Notes: generated by a model not told the origin, from the letters alone. A DNA stretch of 16,170 nt from G039029935 sp039029935 (GCA_039029935.1 JBCCFC010000130.1:1-16170); one strand, 5' to 3'; counted from the first letter of the stretch, positions 7,181 to 14,407 are shown. Program-made: numbers and translations.

Positions 7181-7303
7181 TTTCAGTACTTCAGCATTTC
7201 AGCACTTCAGTACACTGGCTGACTGGCTGACAAGCTGACAAGCTGACAAGCTGACTGGCTGACAAGCTGACTGGCTGACTGGCTGACTGGCTGACTGGCT
7301 GAT
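7181..7303. repeat. CTGACTGG/CTGACAAG tandem octamer tract, copy 1
   Basis: A lead sequence TTTCAGTACTTCAGC (7181-7195) is followed from 7213 by about eleven 8-bp units of CTGACTGG and CTGACAAG up to 7303. It starts just after the MBL-fold stop. The same lead and units occur at 14238-14297. There are no unique spacers, so it is not a CRISPR array. Confidence 0.9.
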
Positions 7304-7312
7304 TTTAAACGA

Positions 7313-7380
7313 TAAAAAAAGGACGTATACAGTCGTAGGGAGCTTTGAGCTATCAAGCTCCCTACGACTGTGTACGTCCT
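7313..7380. repeat. 26-bp-arm hairpin with 9-nt loop upstream of the formyltransferase gene
   Basis: The left arm 7320-7345 and right arm 7355-7380 are complementary with one mismatch (core GTCGTAGGGAGCTT / AAGCTCCCTACGAC). A run of A (7314-7320) precedes it, so on the minus strand it reads as hairpin plus T-run, an intrinsic terminator layout. No minus-strand gene lies close on its right, so a mobile palindrome or an RNA structure in the leader of the gene at 7400 are alternatives. Confidence 0.75.
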
Positions 7381-7399
7381 CCAATAAAGACCAAACGCT

Positions 7400-8407
7400 A
7401 TGAACATCGCATTTATTTGTAATCACATGCTTGCCCTGCCAACGCTCGATTATCTACTTCGTCATCATGACCACAGCGTCGTAGGATTGGCAACCCCAGA
7501 CTATCAGCATGAAGCCAACCAGCGTGTGCTACAGTTGAGCCAGCAACATAACATTCCTTATGTGGTTCTAGAACAAAGATCGCTCAAACGGTCGATGTCA
7601 ACATGGTTACAGCAATGTCGGGCAGATGTGGTGTTTGTACTCACCTTTCCATTTCGTATTCCTGACTCAGTACTTACCATCCCCAAACATGGATTTATCA
7701 ACTTTCACCCTGGAATGCTGCCTCAGTATCGTGGGCCAGACCCCACATTCTGGCAGATACGCAATGGTGAAAAGATAGGCGGATTCACAATCCATCGCAT
7801 GGATGCAGAATTTGACACAGGGCCTATCTTACATGTAGAGCAATTACCCATTGATGCCCAAGACACCTATGGTGCACATGCCAACAAATTAGCGTCAACC
7901 GCCGTGCTTGCCATGAACACCATTCTCGAACAGTACCCCAATTGGCAATTCCATCCACAAGTGCAGAGCATTGAGGACCAAAGCCGAGTCAACTATCTTC
8001 CTCGACCTGAATTGCGTGATCTCATTATTGATTGGGATAGACAGCCAGCCAGAGATATACAAACATTGGTGCGTGCGTGTAATCCAGAGTACACAGGGGC
8101 CATTACCTACTTTCGTCACCAGCCCGTGCGCATTTTTCAGTGTAGTGTACGCCCTGTTGCAGATGCCAAACGCAAGTCTGGTGCGCAACGAAAGACAGAC
8201 AGGCGAAACGCATCTGTGATCAACAACGCCACCGCTGGCAGCGTTCTCATTGCCGATCCAAAAGAAGGCATTAGTATCCTGACTAGTGATCAGAAGTTAC
8301 TGCGACTCGGTATTGTCTATACAGATGTCGGCTTTTTAACTGGCGGACAGTTTGTTCGTTTTTATGACATAAAGGCTGGCGAGCAGCTAGAGAATGTGAT
8401 GGTGTGA
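7400..8407 (+). CDS. Formyltransferase of the methionyl-tRNA formyltransferase family
   Basis: Members transfer a formyl group from 10-formyltetrahydrofolate to an amino group. The 335-aa protein has an N-terminal formyl_trans_N domain (~1-180) with catalytic Asn101 and His103 in INFHPGMLPQYRG and Asp139 in DTGPI. A C-terminal FMT_C-like domain follows (~200-330: IIDWDRQPARDIQTLVRACNP and a late ADP-like 'ILTSDQKLLRLG' strand). The loop SLLP of housekeeping Fmt reads GMLP. The gene stands alone, away from def or translation genes. It may be a second, specialised formyltransferase (for instance for an amino sugar or peptide) rather than the housekeeping enzyme; the sequence cannot decide. The start ATG lies 20 bases after the hairpin and has only a weak ribosome-binding site. 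Confidence 0.82.
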   Translation: MNIAFICNHMLALPTLDYLLRHHDHSVVGLATPDYQHEANQRVLQLSQQHNIPYVVLEQRSLKRSMSTWLQQCRADVVFVLTFPFRIPDSVLTIPKHGFINFHPGMLPQYRGPDPTFWQIRNGEKIGGFTIHRMDAEFDTGPILHVEQLPIDAQDTYGAHANKLASTAVLAMNTILEQYPNWQFHPQVQSIEDQSRVNYLPRPELRDLIIDWDRQPARDIQTLVRACNPEYTGAITYFRHQPVRIFQCSVRPVADAKRKSGAQRKTDRRNASVINNATAGSVLIADPKEGISILTSDQKLLRLGIVYTDVGFLTGGQFVRFYDIKAGEQLENVMV

Positions 8408-8460
8408 TGGTGTGGGCTGTGATAGTGTGATAGTGTACGGGGGCAGGATGAATATCAACT

Positions 8461-8509
8461 AATCACTAATCACTAATCACTGTTCACTGTTCACTATTCA
8501 CTATTCACT
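8461..8509. repeat. Heptamer tandem repeat (TCACTAA / TCACTGT / TCACTAT), left copy
   Basis: Seven 7-bp units abut the stop codon of the minus-strand LuxR gene. Bases 8477-8502 are the exact reverse complement of 12874-12899. Read in the direction of the gene it gives AGTGAATA/AGTGAACA units right after the stop. Confidence 0.9.
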
Positions 8510-9187
8510 CTAAAACCATCCATGCCGCACAACTTCCACAGCAGCCTCGACACGATTTTGCACACCTAACAAACGATAGGTCTGCTGTAGATTACGGCGT
8601 GTTGTTCGTGCAGACAGATATAATTGGTCGCTGATCTCTTGATCGGACAACCCTTTAATCATTAAGGCCAAGATGTCCTGTTGACGTTTAGAGAAGGCTG
8701 GCATGGGCGCGGTCACAGGCAATTGCTGTGACTGCATCAAGGACAACCATCGCGTGGTTAGCTGTGGGCTGACCCATTGTTTGTCATTTGCGACTGTACG
8801 AATTACCTCAACAAGCCGCTGCCGTTCATCGCTCTTGAGCAGATATCCCGCAGCTTTGATGCGGTTTGTCAACTGCATTTGCGTATACGACTCGTCTTCA
8901 ATAAACAGAATAATACGCATTGCGGGGAAATATTCGTTGAGATGCAACACTTCCTTTTGTGGATTTAGCCCTGGCAGATCCAATGCCAAAATCAGCACAT
9001 CTGGTTGATGTATTTGTACCATTTTTTCCAGATCCATCGCATGTGAAGCCGACCCAACTGGATTCATTGCCTTTTCCGCAGAGATGGCTTTCTCCAACCC
9101 GGCTCGCACAAAATCACGTTTTTCCGCGATCAAAACTTTAGTGGATTTGTTATGAAGATGTGTGTAAAGATTTCTATGTCTGTTCAT
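8510..9187 (-). CDS. LuxR/NarL-type regulator with atypical receiver domain
   Basis: This is a DNA-binding transcription regulator of 225 aa. Residues ~16-135 form a response-regulator receiver fold; residues ~163-225 form a LuxR/GerE helix-turn-helix (FSKRQQDILALMIKGLSDQE, then LSARTTRRNLQQTYRLLGVQNR). In the receiver the acidic pair is E22-K23 instead of DD, and the usual phospho-acceptor position is Ala68 in LILALDLPG. The switch Lys118 (GYLLKSD) is kept. It probably works without phosphorylation, perhaps through ligand or partner control. No histidine kinase is adjacent. AGGA lies 9 bases before the ATG. It is divergent from the BTAD/NB-ARC gene across a 224-base region, which suggests mutual or self control. 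Confidence 0.87.
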   Translation of the reverse strand: MNRHRNLYTHLHNKSTKVLIAEKRDFVRAGLEKAISAEKAMNPVGSASHAMDLEKMVQIHQPDVLILALDLPGLNPQKEVLHLNEYFPAMRIILFIEDESYTQMQLTNRIKAAGYLLKSDERQRLVEVIRTVANDKQWVSPQLTTRWLSLMQSQQLPVTAPMPAFSKRQQDILALMIKGLSDQEISDQLYLSARTTRRNLQQTYRLLGVQNRVEAAVEVVRHGWF

Positions 9188-9286
9188 AATGAATCGTCCT
9201 ATCGTATCTATGTGATACCGAATTAAATTACTTCAATGTCATGCTGCCTTTAGATTTTGATTGTGTGTATATAATGGATTTACAAT

Positions 9287-9316
9287 TTGAATGTATCAGA
9301 TAGTTTATAGTATACT
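9287..9316 (+). promoter_or_regulatory. Candidate promoter of the BTAD/NB-ARC regulator gene
   Basis: TTGAAT (9287-9292), an 18-base spacer, then TATACT (9311-9316). An alternative -10, TATAAT at 9270-9275, has no good -35 box. The start would be near 9323, giving a ~90-nt leader that contains the AAGCGTGATT repeats. Confidence 0.4.
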
Positions 9317-9320
9317 CAAC

Positions 9321-9390
9321 AAGCGTGATTGTATCGTCGTATAAAGCGTGATTTTTTACGGCAGATCAGACCAAAAAGCGTGATTTTTTA
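9321..9390 (+). promoter_or_regulatory. Three AAGCGTGATT direct repeats before the BTAD/NB-ARC gene
   Basis: Copies are at 9321-9330, 9344-9353 and 9376-9385. The last two extend to AAGCGTGATTTTTTA. Offsets are 23 and 32 bases, near two and three DNA helix turns. SARP-type regulators are known to bind short direct repeats, so these are candidate operators for autoregulation or for the divergent LuxR protein. Confidence 0.6.
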
Positions 9391-9411
9391 ATTTGTACCG
9401 TATATGGATTT

Positions 9412-12400
9412 ATGTCTCAATTAAAACTGTCCTTGTTTGGCTCGCCAACGATTACACTCAACGGCGAACTGATACGCATTGAAAAACGCAAAGCCATTGC
9501 CCTTTTGGTCTATCTGGCCTGCACTGGACAGATGCAACGACGGGACAAACTTGCCATGTTACTTTGGTCCGATGTGCCGCGCAAGCAGGCACGGGTTTCC
9601 TTGCGGTCAACACTCTACATCTTGCGTAAAAAATTGGGGGCGGACTGGTTTATCACCAATTACCATGAAGTTGGTCTCAACATGGATGCTGATATGGAGG
9701 TTGATGTTACTCAGTTCCGCACATTATTGGCCGACAATCATGCTCATGACACAAGTGATGATCAAAGAACCCGTATACAGCATCGTGCAGTTGACCTCTA
9801 TCAACATGATTTTTTGACTGGATTTGACCTGGTAGACAACACACTTTTTGATGAATGGGCTGCAACCGAGTCGAGTGAATTGCGCTTGGCCTTTATAACC
9901 TTTTTGACAGAAATCATTGCCCACTATATCCATACAGGCGAGAATGAGAATGCCCTGAGCTATGCCAAACAATTGCTAGTGTTCAACCCGCTTGATGAAT
10001 CGGTCCATCGTCGATTGATACAACTTTATATAGTGCTAGGCAAACGGTCGGAGGCGATCCGGCAATTTCGCGATTGTCAGCGTATCTTACACGAAGAACT
10101 CGATGTTGCGCCTAGCCCAGAGACAGTCCAACTTTATCAAAATCTCTTGGCTAAGACACAAGCGCAAGCACAAGCACAAGAGTCTACGCTTGTTGTGTCC
10201 CGCCCTGTACAAGCTGCTCAAGAGACACAAATAACGGTGTCTCGGCAGGTTGCCCACCCGACGCCACAGCCTGAACAGGCATCCTTGTACCCGCCACACG
10301 TGCCCGTAGCTATCTCCCCTTGGCAACACCCTACCCTACCCCGATGTTACGTGCCACGCCCAGGCCTGCAAGAGGCATTGGTGACTCAGATGCAACAACA
10401 TCGGACGATTGTATTGGCAGGGTTAGACGGTATGGGGAAGACCACGTTGGCGATGTGGCTGGCAAACTATATGGCAAGCCACTCAGACCCCCTGCTAGCC
10501 GTTGAATGTATTGTCTGGATTGATGATATCCAAACAGAGACCAATGCGCATCTAGATATTTATGAGGTACAAAATCGCATTGCACGTGCCTTTCGGTTTA
10601 CTTTAGTCGGAGAAACATTGGCCGAGCGGGCTGGTGAGTTACGTTCGCTGCTACGCCATCGCGTCTGTCTGATTGTTGTTGACGACGTTCGCGGTGGGAC
10701 CGCCTTGCAGACACTGATGGTTCATAACACGCATTCATGGCTTGTACTCACCACGCCCAACGCCACGATTGCCCATCAAGTAGATGCCTATCCACCGCTC
10801 ACCGTACATACAATGACGTCAGATCAAGGTGTTGCGTTTTTGACCTCGCATACGGATAGGGTAGAGGGTGCGTTCCAAAATAACGATTCCGCTATCACAG
10901 AATTAGTCGCAGCAATAGAGCCATATCCATTGGCGCTCAATATCCTGCGTGGGTTGCTTCAACAAAGCTATACGGCTGCTGAATTGTTGACCTATTTTCA
11001 TGGCGACACCCTTGACTTTGCTCTGTGGACACTGGGTATGGCTCACCCACAGAGCCATCAAGCCAGCCTCGAACGATGCTTAGAACTCTGTTATTCACAG
11101 CTATCCTCCATTGATTTGCAACAAAAATTCGCCAAATTACATGTGTTTCAAGGCTCATTTACGCAAGAGGCAGCTGCATTTTTATGGAATGTCTCGCCAC
11201 GCAAGGCCCACCAGATTCTTGACCATTTTGCCCAGCTCTCGTTGGTGATGCTTTCTCAACAGTCAGCAAACTTTAATCTGCAACGCTCCTATTCGCTCTT
11301 GCGTCTGCTCCGCTACTACGCACAGGAAAAAACATATGTTAATCATCCTGCCAATCACCCAGCCAATCGCCTCGCAAAAGAGATGGCTGATCATACTGAC
11401 CTGTCTATGCCGTGTAACCCATCCGAAGCGCATCACCGCCATGCAAAGTACTATATCCGAACCATGCTTTATCAACCGCAGATAGTTGATAGACTCTTAC
11501 TGCCGGATGCAGACGATGCCACAGACAATACCACAGACAATACCACAGACAATACCATCGGGCTGCCGAATGGTGCGGATATAAAACCAATGATTGGCTC
11601 AACCATAGACCCTCATTTAGATGCTGCTTGGCTAGATGTTGTTGCCGCCGTCAAATGGTCTACAGACCACGCCCCCGAATTAGCCGTGCTGGCGGCACTG
11701 TTGGCATACACAGACCGTGCAGCCTTGCTTGATGTCATCGGTTTTTCATTGATTCAATCAATCTATAAAGCCCTGTTTCAATGGCAGGCATCGCACCATC
11801 TGCCTGTCTCAATCAACCATGCGCTTCAGGGTACGCTTTATGAGTTATTGGGCGATTTGTTGCTGCTTTCTTGCACAGACAAAACGCAAACAGAGATGTA
11901 CATTCAGCAGGCCCTTGATGCTTTTGAACAAGCGGGAGAAGCATGGCAGGCTGACAAACATTTTTTGGCCGTTGCTCGCACACAACTGCGTCGCGCTGGC
12001 ATCTATCTACTCATCGACCAGCCCGACTTGGCTGCGATAGGGGCACGTAAAGCCCAGCAGAGTCTTTCCATGAGGCTTTCGCCGGGGGGACAGATTCCTC
12101 AAAGTGAACTTCCTGCCACACAACGTTTATTTTATTGGTTTAGCTGTATCTATGCTGCTTTGGTGCGGTGGTCGCTGCTACCAGAGGAGGACGTAGTGCA
12201 ACTGGCGCAGTTGGGTGAACAGACTGGACACAATCAGTTTCGTGCGAGAGGGTATCATGTCTATCGGCTCTGGTGTACGGCAAGGGGTGTCAAACGAACA
12301 TCTAAACAAGCCACAGATGTCCGTATTTTGGGACATCAATTGGCTCAAAAAGCGATTCGGGCGTGGCGGGCGGCGGGTGATGTTGATAGTGCTGATCGTG

Positions 12401-12861
12401 AGGCGATGTGGAGTGATTACTATCTTTATGGACGTTGTACACCTGATGCAGTTCAACGTTTTGCACAACGTGTCTCAAGCAGCACCCCCAATGTGGATAC
12501 GGGACAGTTACATCTGATCGCCAATGAAGGCATCCGTTGGTGGCTGCAAACGCCCAAGCCAGAACGAGAGCAGTGGTTGTCTCATATGCTACCACGCTAT
12601 CTTGAAGATACGGGAAGTCAAGCAAAACCGTTGGCCCCTGATGCCAAAGAGCGACAATGGGTGCGCAGTATCCTTGGTGTGCGTGGTATCATCGCACCAC
12701 ATAGTCGTCGTCCAGCCGTGAATCTGCCTGCACCGCCCGCTGATCATTTTCTCAACGACCCAGAATGGCGGACCTTTGCTGGGCAGCGTGTCCACACCTT
12801 GGTGGACCCAGCCAGCCCGACAATCATTGCTTATTGTTTGCAGGTATTGGACAGTGAATAG
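9412..12861 (+). CDS. SARP-type regulator: winged helix + BTAD + NB-ARC-like ATPase + long C-terminal region
   Basis: This is a 1149-aa STAND-class transcription regulator. Residues 1-95 are an OmpR-type winged helix (LKLSLFGSPTITLNG, later RVSLRSTLYILRKKLG). Residues ~100-248 are the bacterial transcriptional activator domain (LDESVHRRLIQLYIVLGKRS). A Gln/Pro-rich linker follows. The NTPase has P-loop GLDGMGKTT (K343), Walker B CLIVVDDV (D424, D425) and a GLPL-like YPLAL. The region after ~640 is helical, probably TPR-like, with a short DNTT tandem repeat (~702-714), and has no domain I recognise. Such proteins use nucleotide-dependent oligomerisation to switch on genes after sensing a ligand through the C-terminal part. 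The stop codon lies inside the heptamer repeat. The target is unknown; candidates are its own promoter and the neighbours. Confidence 0.88.
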   Translation: MSQLKLSLFGSPTITLNGELIRIEKRKAIALLVYLACTGQMQRRDKLAMLLWSDVPRKQARVSLRSTLYILRKKLGADWFITNYHEVGLNMDADMEVDVTQFRTLLADNHAHDTSDDQRTRIQHRAVDLYQHDFLTGFDLVDNTLFDEWAATESSELRLAFITFLTEIIAHYIHTGENENALSYAKQLLVFNPLDESVHRRLIQLYIVLGKRSEAIRQFRDCQRILHEELDVAPSPETVQLYQNLLAKTQAQAQAQESTLVVSRPVQAAQETQITVSRQVAHPTPQPEQASLYPPHVPVAISPWQHPTLPRCYVPRPGLQEALVTQMQQHRTIVLAGLDGMGKTTLAMWLANYMASHSDPLLAVECIVWIDDIQTETNAHLDIYEVQNRIARAFRFTLVGETLAERAGELRSLLRHRVCLIVVDDVRGGTALQTLMVHNTHSWLVLTTPNATIAHQVDAYPPLTVHTMTSDQGVAFLTSHTDRVEGAFQNNDSAITELVAAIEPYPLALNILRGLLQQSYTAAELLTYFHGDTLDFALWTLGMAHPQSHQASLERCLELCYSQLSSIDLQQKFAKLHVFQGSFTQEAAAFLWNVSPRKAHQILDHFAQLSLVMLSQQSANFNLQRSYSLLRLLRYYAQEKTYVNHPANHPANRLAKEMADHTDLSMPCNPSEAHHRHAKYYIRTMLYQPQIVDRLLLPDADDATDNTTDNTTDNTIGLPNGADIKPMIGSTIDPHLDAAWLDVVAAVKWSTDHAPELAVLAALLAYTDRAALLDVIGFSLIQSIYKALFQWQASHHLPVSINHALQGTLYELLGDLLLLSCTDKTQTEMYIQQALDAFEQAGEAWQADKHFLAVARTQLRRAGIYLLIDQPDLAAIGARKAQQSLSMRLSPGGQIPQSELPATQRLFYWFSCIYAALVRWSLLPEEDVVQLAQLGEQTGHNQFRARGYHVYRLWCTARGVKRTSKQATDVRILGHQLAQKAIRAWRAAGDVDSADREAMWSDYYLYGRCTPDAVQRFAQRVSSSTPNVDTGQLHLIANEGIRWWLQTPKPEREQWLSHMLPRYLEDTGSQAKPLAPDAKERQWVRSILGVRGIIAPHSRRPAVNLPAPPADHFLNDPEWRTFAGQRVHTLVDPASPTIIAYCLQVLDSE

Positions 12862-12904
12862 TGAATAGCGAACAGTGAATAGTGAACAGTGAACAGTGAA
12901 TAAC
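12850..12904. repeat. Heptamer tandem repeat (AGTGAAT/AGTGAAC), right copy
   Basis: About seven 7-bp units start within the last codons of the BTAD/NB-ARC gene (its TAG stop is part of the repeat). Bases 12874-12899 are the exact reverse complement of 8477-8502. Together the two copies form an inverted pair enclosing the divergent regulator genes. Confidence 0.9.
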
Positions 12905-12957
12905 GCTATCTAATCTATATTAATCACACCGACACACCCTCACACCCACTCATCTCC

Positions 12958-13116
12958 TCATCCGCCATCCGTAATGTCACTGCTTTGTCCATCGTCCCCC
13001 CTGCAAATCACTGTGCTTGCAACTGGATGTGGATTTGAAATCAATCCGTTTTGTACAGACTTTACTAAATAACGTGTGCTATGAATAAGTTCTAATCCAT
13101 AATTTGTGTAGCGCAT
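12958..13116 (-). CDS. Putative 52-aa small protein next to the regulator pair
   Basis: The ATG (CAT at 13114-13116) is preceded on the minus strand by AGGAG with a 7-base spacer, the best ribosome-binding site in this gap. The product begins MRYTNYGLELIHSTRYLVKS, has one Cys (C38, in STVICRGDDG) and ends in an acidic Gly/Ser/Asp tail SSDITDGG. No membrane segment or signal is evident. A weak promoter (TTATCA, 17 bases, TTTATA on the minus strand; 13167-13139) would give a short leader. The same frame stays open to an ATG at 13272, but that start has no supporting site. It converges on the BTAD/NB-ARC gene. I do not recognise a family. A leader-plus-tail peptide such as a signalling or modified-peptide precursor is only a speculation. 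Confidence 0.45.
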   Translation of the reverse strand: MRYTNYGLELIHSTRYLVKSVQNGLISNPHPVASTVICRGDDGQSSDITDGG

Positions 13117-13289
13117 GAAAAATCTCCTGACAAATAAATATAAAATATTTTCGCAACCTTTTGATAATAAGTGCGTATGTATATCAGAGATTGTAGCAGG
13201 CGAGTGTGGGATGAATGTTGGCTGGACATGGGGACAACGTGGGATAAACATGGGGCAGGCCAAAAACTTCAAAAAAACTTCAAAAAAAC

Positions 13290-13314
13290 TCTAAAAGATA
13301 CTCACTGTATCTTT
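13290..13314 (-). terminator. Possible minus-strand intrinsic terminator
   Basis: AAAGATAC (13294-13301), loop TCACT, GTATCTTT (13307-13314) is a perfect 8-bp stem. Read on the minus strand it is followed by TTAGAGTTTTTTTG. No minus-strand gene is visible to its right, so what it would end is unclear. Confidence 0.35.
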
Positions 13315-13583
13315 GTCAAGGGCATCTTCTTTTGAAGATACGTGCATTTCATACCCTATACCTCTAAAAGTACCTCGTTCTAACGGATTGTGTGGTTGGG
13401 ATAAGAATTGGACAAAAAGCGGAATAGAAGTTAATCTACCGATGAATAAATCTAGCTTGAAACTTATGCAAAGTCAATAGGTAATATTATGTCAACAATA
13501 GGACAAGAGCTAAAAAGCCGAACAAGAAAACCGAACCAAGAAAAAAAAGAGATATCAACCAAGCCACCCGATCATAAGACAAT

Positions 13584-13757
13584 ATGTCTGCCAATAGGGA
13601 AACAGAGTATAAGGAGTCATTCGCAGCCCCGAAAGCATATAGGAAGCTGATTGATAGATTTGACCCAAACTATCAACCCAAAACCGTCAATAAGGATGGT
13701 TGGCCCGCAACCATTTTGCAGAGGAGAAGGAAATCATGGATTATTTTGACCGTATAG
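13584..13757 (+). CDS. Doubtful 57-aa ORF upstream of the Fur-type gene
   Basis: The ORF begins MSANRETEYKESFAAPKAYR and continues KLIDRFDPNYQPKTV, a protein-like composition with aromatic and charged residues. There is no ribosome-binding site before the ATG and a stop lies just upstream in frame. It overlaps a 53-aa Lys/Arg-rich ORF (13489-13650) in another frame. It may be a small protein, a gene remnant or chance. No family is recognised. Confidence 0.25.
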   Translation: MSANRETEYKESFAAPKAYRKLIDRFDPNYQPKTVNKDGWPATILQRRRKSWIILTV

Positions 13758-13783
13758 CAGAAAGCAATACGGCATCAGCATGA
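13736..13783 (+). CDS. 15-codon leader ORF translationally coupled to the Fur-type gene
   Basis: A very strong ribosome-binding site (GAGGAGAAGG, 13721-13730) sits 5 bases before ATG 13736. The ORF codes MDYFDRIAESNTASA and its TGA overlaps the Fur ATG as ATGA (13780-13783). The Fur start has no ribosome-binding site of its own, so ribosomes finishing the leader ORF probably restart on fur. Confidence 0.5.
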   Translation: MDYFDRIAESNTASA

Positions 13784-14205
13784 GAGAGCAATCTGTGGAA
13801 CCATCACTACTTGAACTAGTCCAGTCTGCTGGCTATAAAAATACGCCAACGCGCCGTGCTGTCCTGCAAGCTATCGAAGAGGCGGGCGACCATCTCGATC
13901 CAATCGAGGTGCATGAACGTGCCAAGGAACTGCACCCGTCAATTGGGCGCGCCACTGTCTACCGCACACTTGAACTGCTGACCGAACTCCAGATCGTGCG
14001 TCCGATCTATGTGGGGGGCAATAAACTCACCTATATCCACGCACAGGGCGGGCATCACCACCTCGTCTGTGCCATCTGTGGCCTTATCATCGACTTTGAC
14101 GATTGTATGGCACAGCAACTTGCCGAGCAACTGGCCCAACAATTCGACTTTAGGATCCAAAGCCACCTCCTAGAATTTTATGGAACATGCACCCAATGCA
14201 GTTGA
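13780..14205 (+). CDS. Fur-family metal-dependent repressor
   Basis: The 141-aa protein has the Fur winged helix (NTPTRRAVLQAIEEAGDHLD; HPSIGRATVYRTLELLTEL at ~52-70) and a dimerisation domain with a His-rich metal site (HHHLVCAICG, H92-H94). It also has two CxxC pairs for structural zinc (C97/C100, C137/C140). Fur, PerR and Zur share this plan and cannot be separated safely here; the HHH segment is more like Fur or Zur than the PerR site. It represses genes when metal-loaded. Translation seems coupled to the short ORF ending at 13783. No clear Fur box was found nearby. Confidence 0.88.
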   Translation: MREQSVEPSLLELVQSAGYKNTPTRRAVLQAIEEAGDHLDPIEVHERAKELHPSIGRATVYRTLELLTELQIVRPIYVGGNKLTYIHAQGGHHHLVCAICGLIIDFDDCMAQQLAEQLAQQFDFRIQSHLLEFYGTCTQCS

Positions 14206-14237
14206 ACGACAGTTGAGGCCAATCCAAATAAAAAAGT

Positions 14238-14297
14238 TTTCAGTACTTCAACACACTGGCTGACAAGCTGACTGGCTGACAAGCTGACTGGCTGACT
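14238..14297. repeat. CTGACTGG/CTGACAAG tandem octamer tract, copy 2
   Basis: The lead TTTCAGTACTTCA (14238-14250) and ACACTGGC followed by about five CTGACAAG/CTGACTGG units repeat the tract at 7181-7303. As there, it lies shortly after a stop codon (fur, 14205). Confidence 0.88.
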
Positions 14298-14299
14298 GC

Positions 14300-14343
14300 A
14301 TGTCGTTGTTTGTTCTACAGCAATGTCATTGTTTGTTCGACAG
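14300..14343 (+). promoter_or_regulatory. Tandem 21-bp direct repeats before the phospholipase gene
   Basis: 14300-14320 and 14323-14343 share ATGTC-TTGTTTGTTC-ACAG with two differences, a 23-base period (about two helix turns). A weaker third copy follows (CATTGCCATTTGTTG, 14348-14362). They lie 65-108 bases before the start codon, where an operator would be expected. Confidence 0.5.
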
Positions 14344-14407
14344 ACATCCATTGCCATTTGTTGTATGGTGAGCAGTATTTATATATCGTTATAAAAAGGA
14401 GAATACG

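Larger units (their letters stand above)
12862..13779. other. 918-base region with no long gene
   Basis: It holds the end of the heptamer repeat, a probable 52-aa minus-strand ORF (12958-13116), A-rich direct repeats ACTTCAAAAAA (13265-13289), two small hairpins (13294-13314; 13324-13339) and, from 13489, three short overlapping plus-strand ORFs leading into the Fur-type gene. Base composition is more AT-rich than the flanking genes. No tRNA, transposase or longer coding frame is seen. Confidence 0.6.

Noticed and set aside
7213..7303. CTGACTGG tract as a CRISPR array
   Set aside because: The 8-bp units follow one another with no unique spacers and no cas genes are present.
12958..13272. 104-aa version of the minus-strand small ORF
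   Set aside because: The upstream ATG has no ribosome-binding site, and the added N-terminal part runs through AT-rich sequence that includes the probable promoter; the internal start at 13116 is better supported.
13489..13650. 53-aa Lys/Arg-rich ORF
   Set aside because: Low-complexity composition from A-rich DNA and overlap with another frame; mentioned only as part of the fur leader region.
14206..14407. Fur box in the fur-phospholipase gap
   Set aside because: No 7-1-7 type inverted repeat is visible; the repeats there are direct, not inverted.
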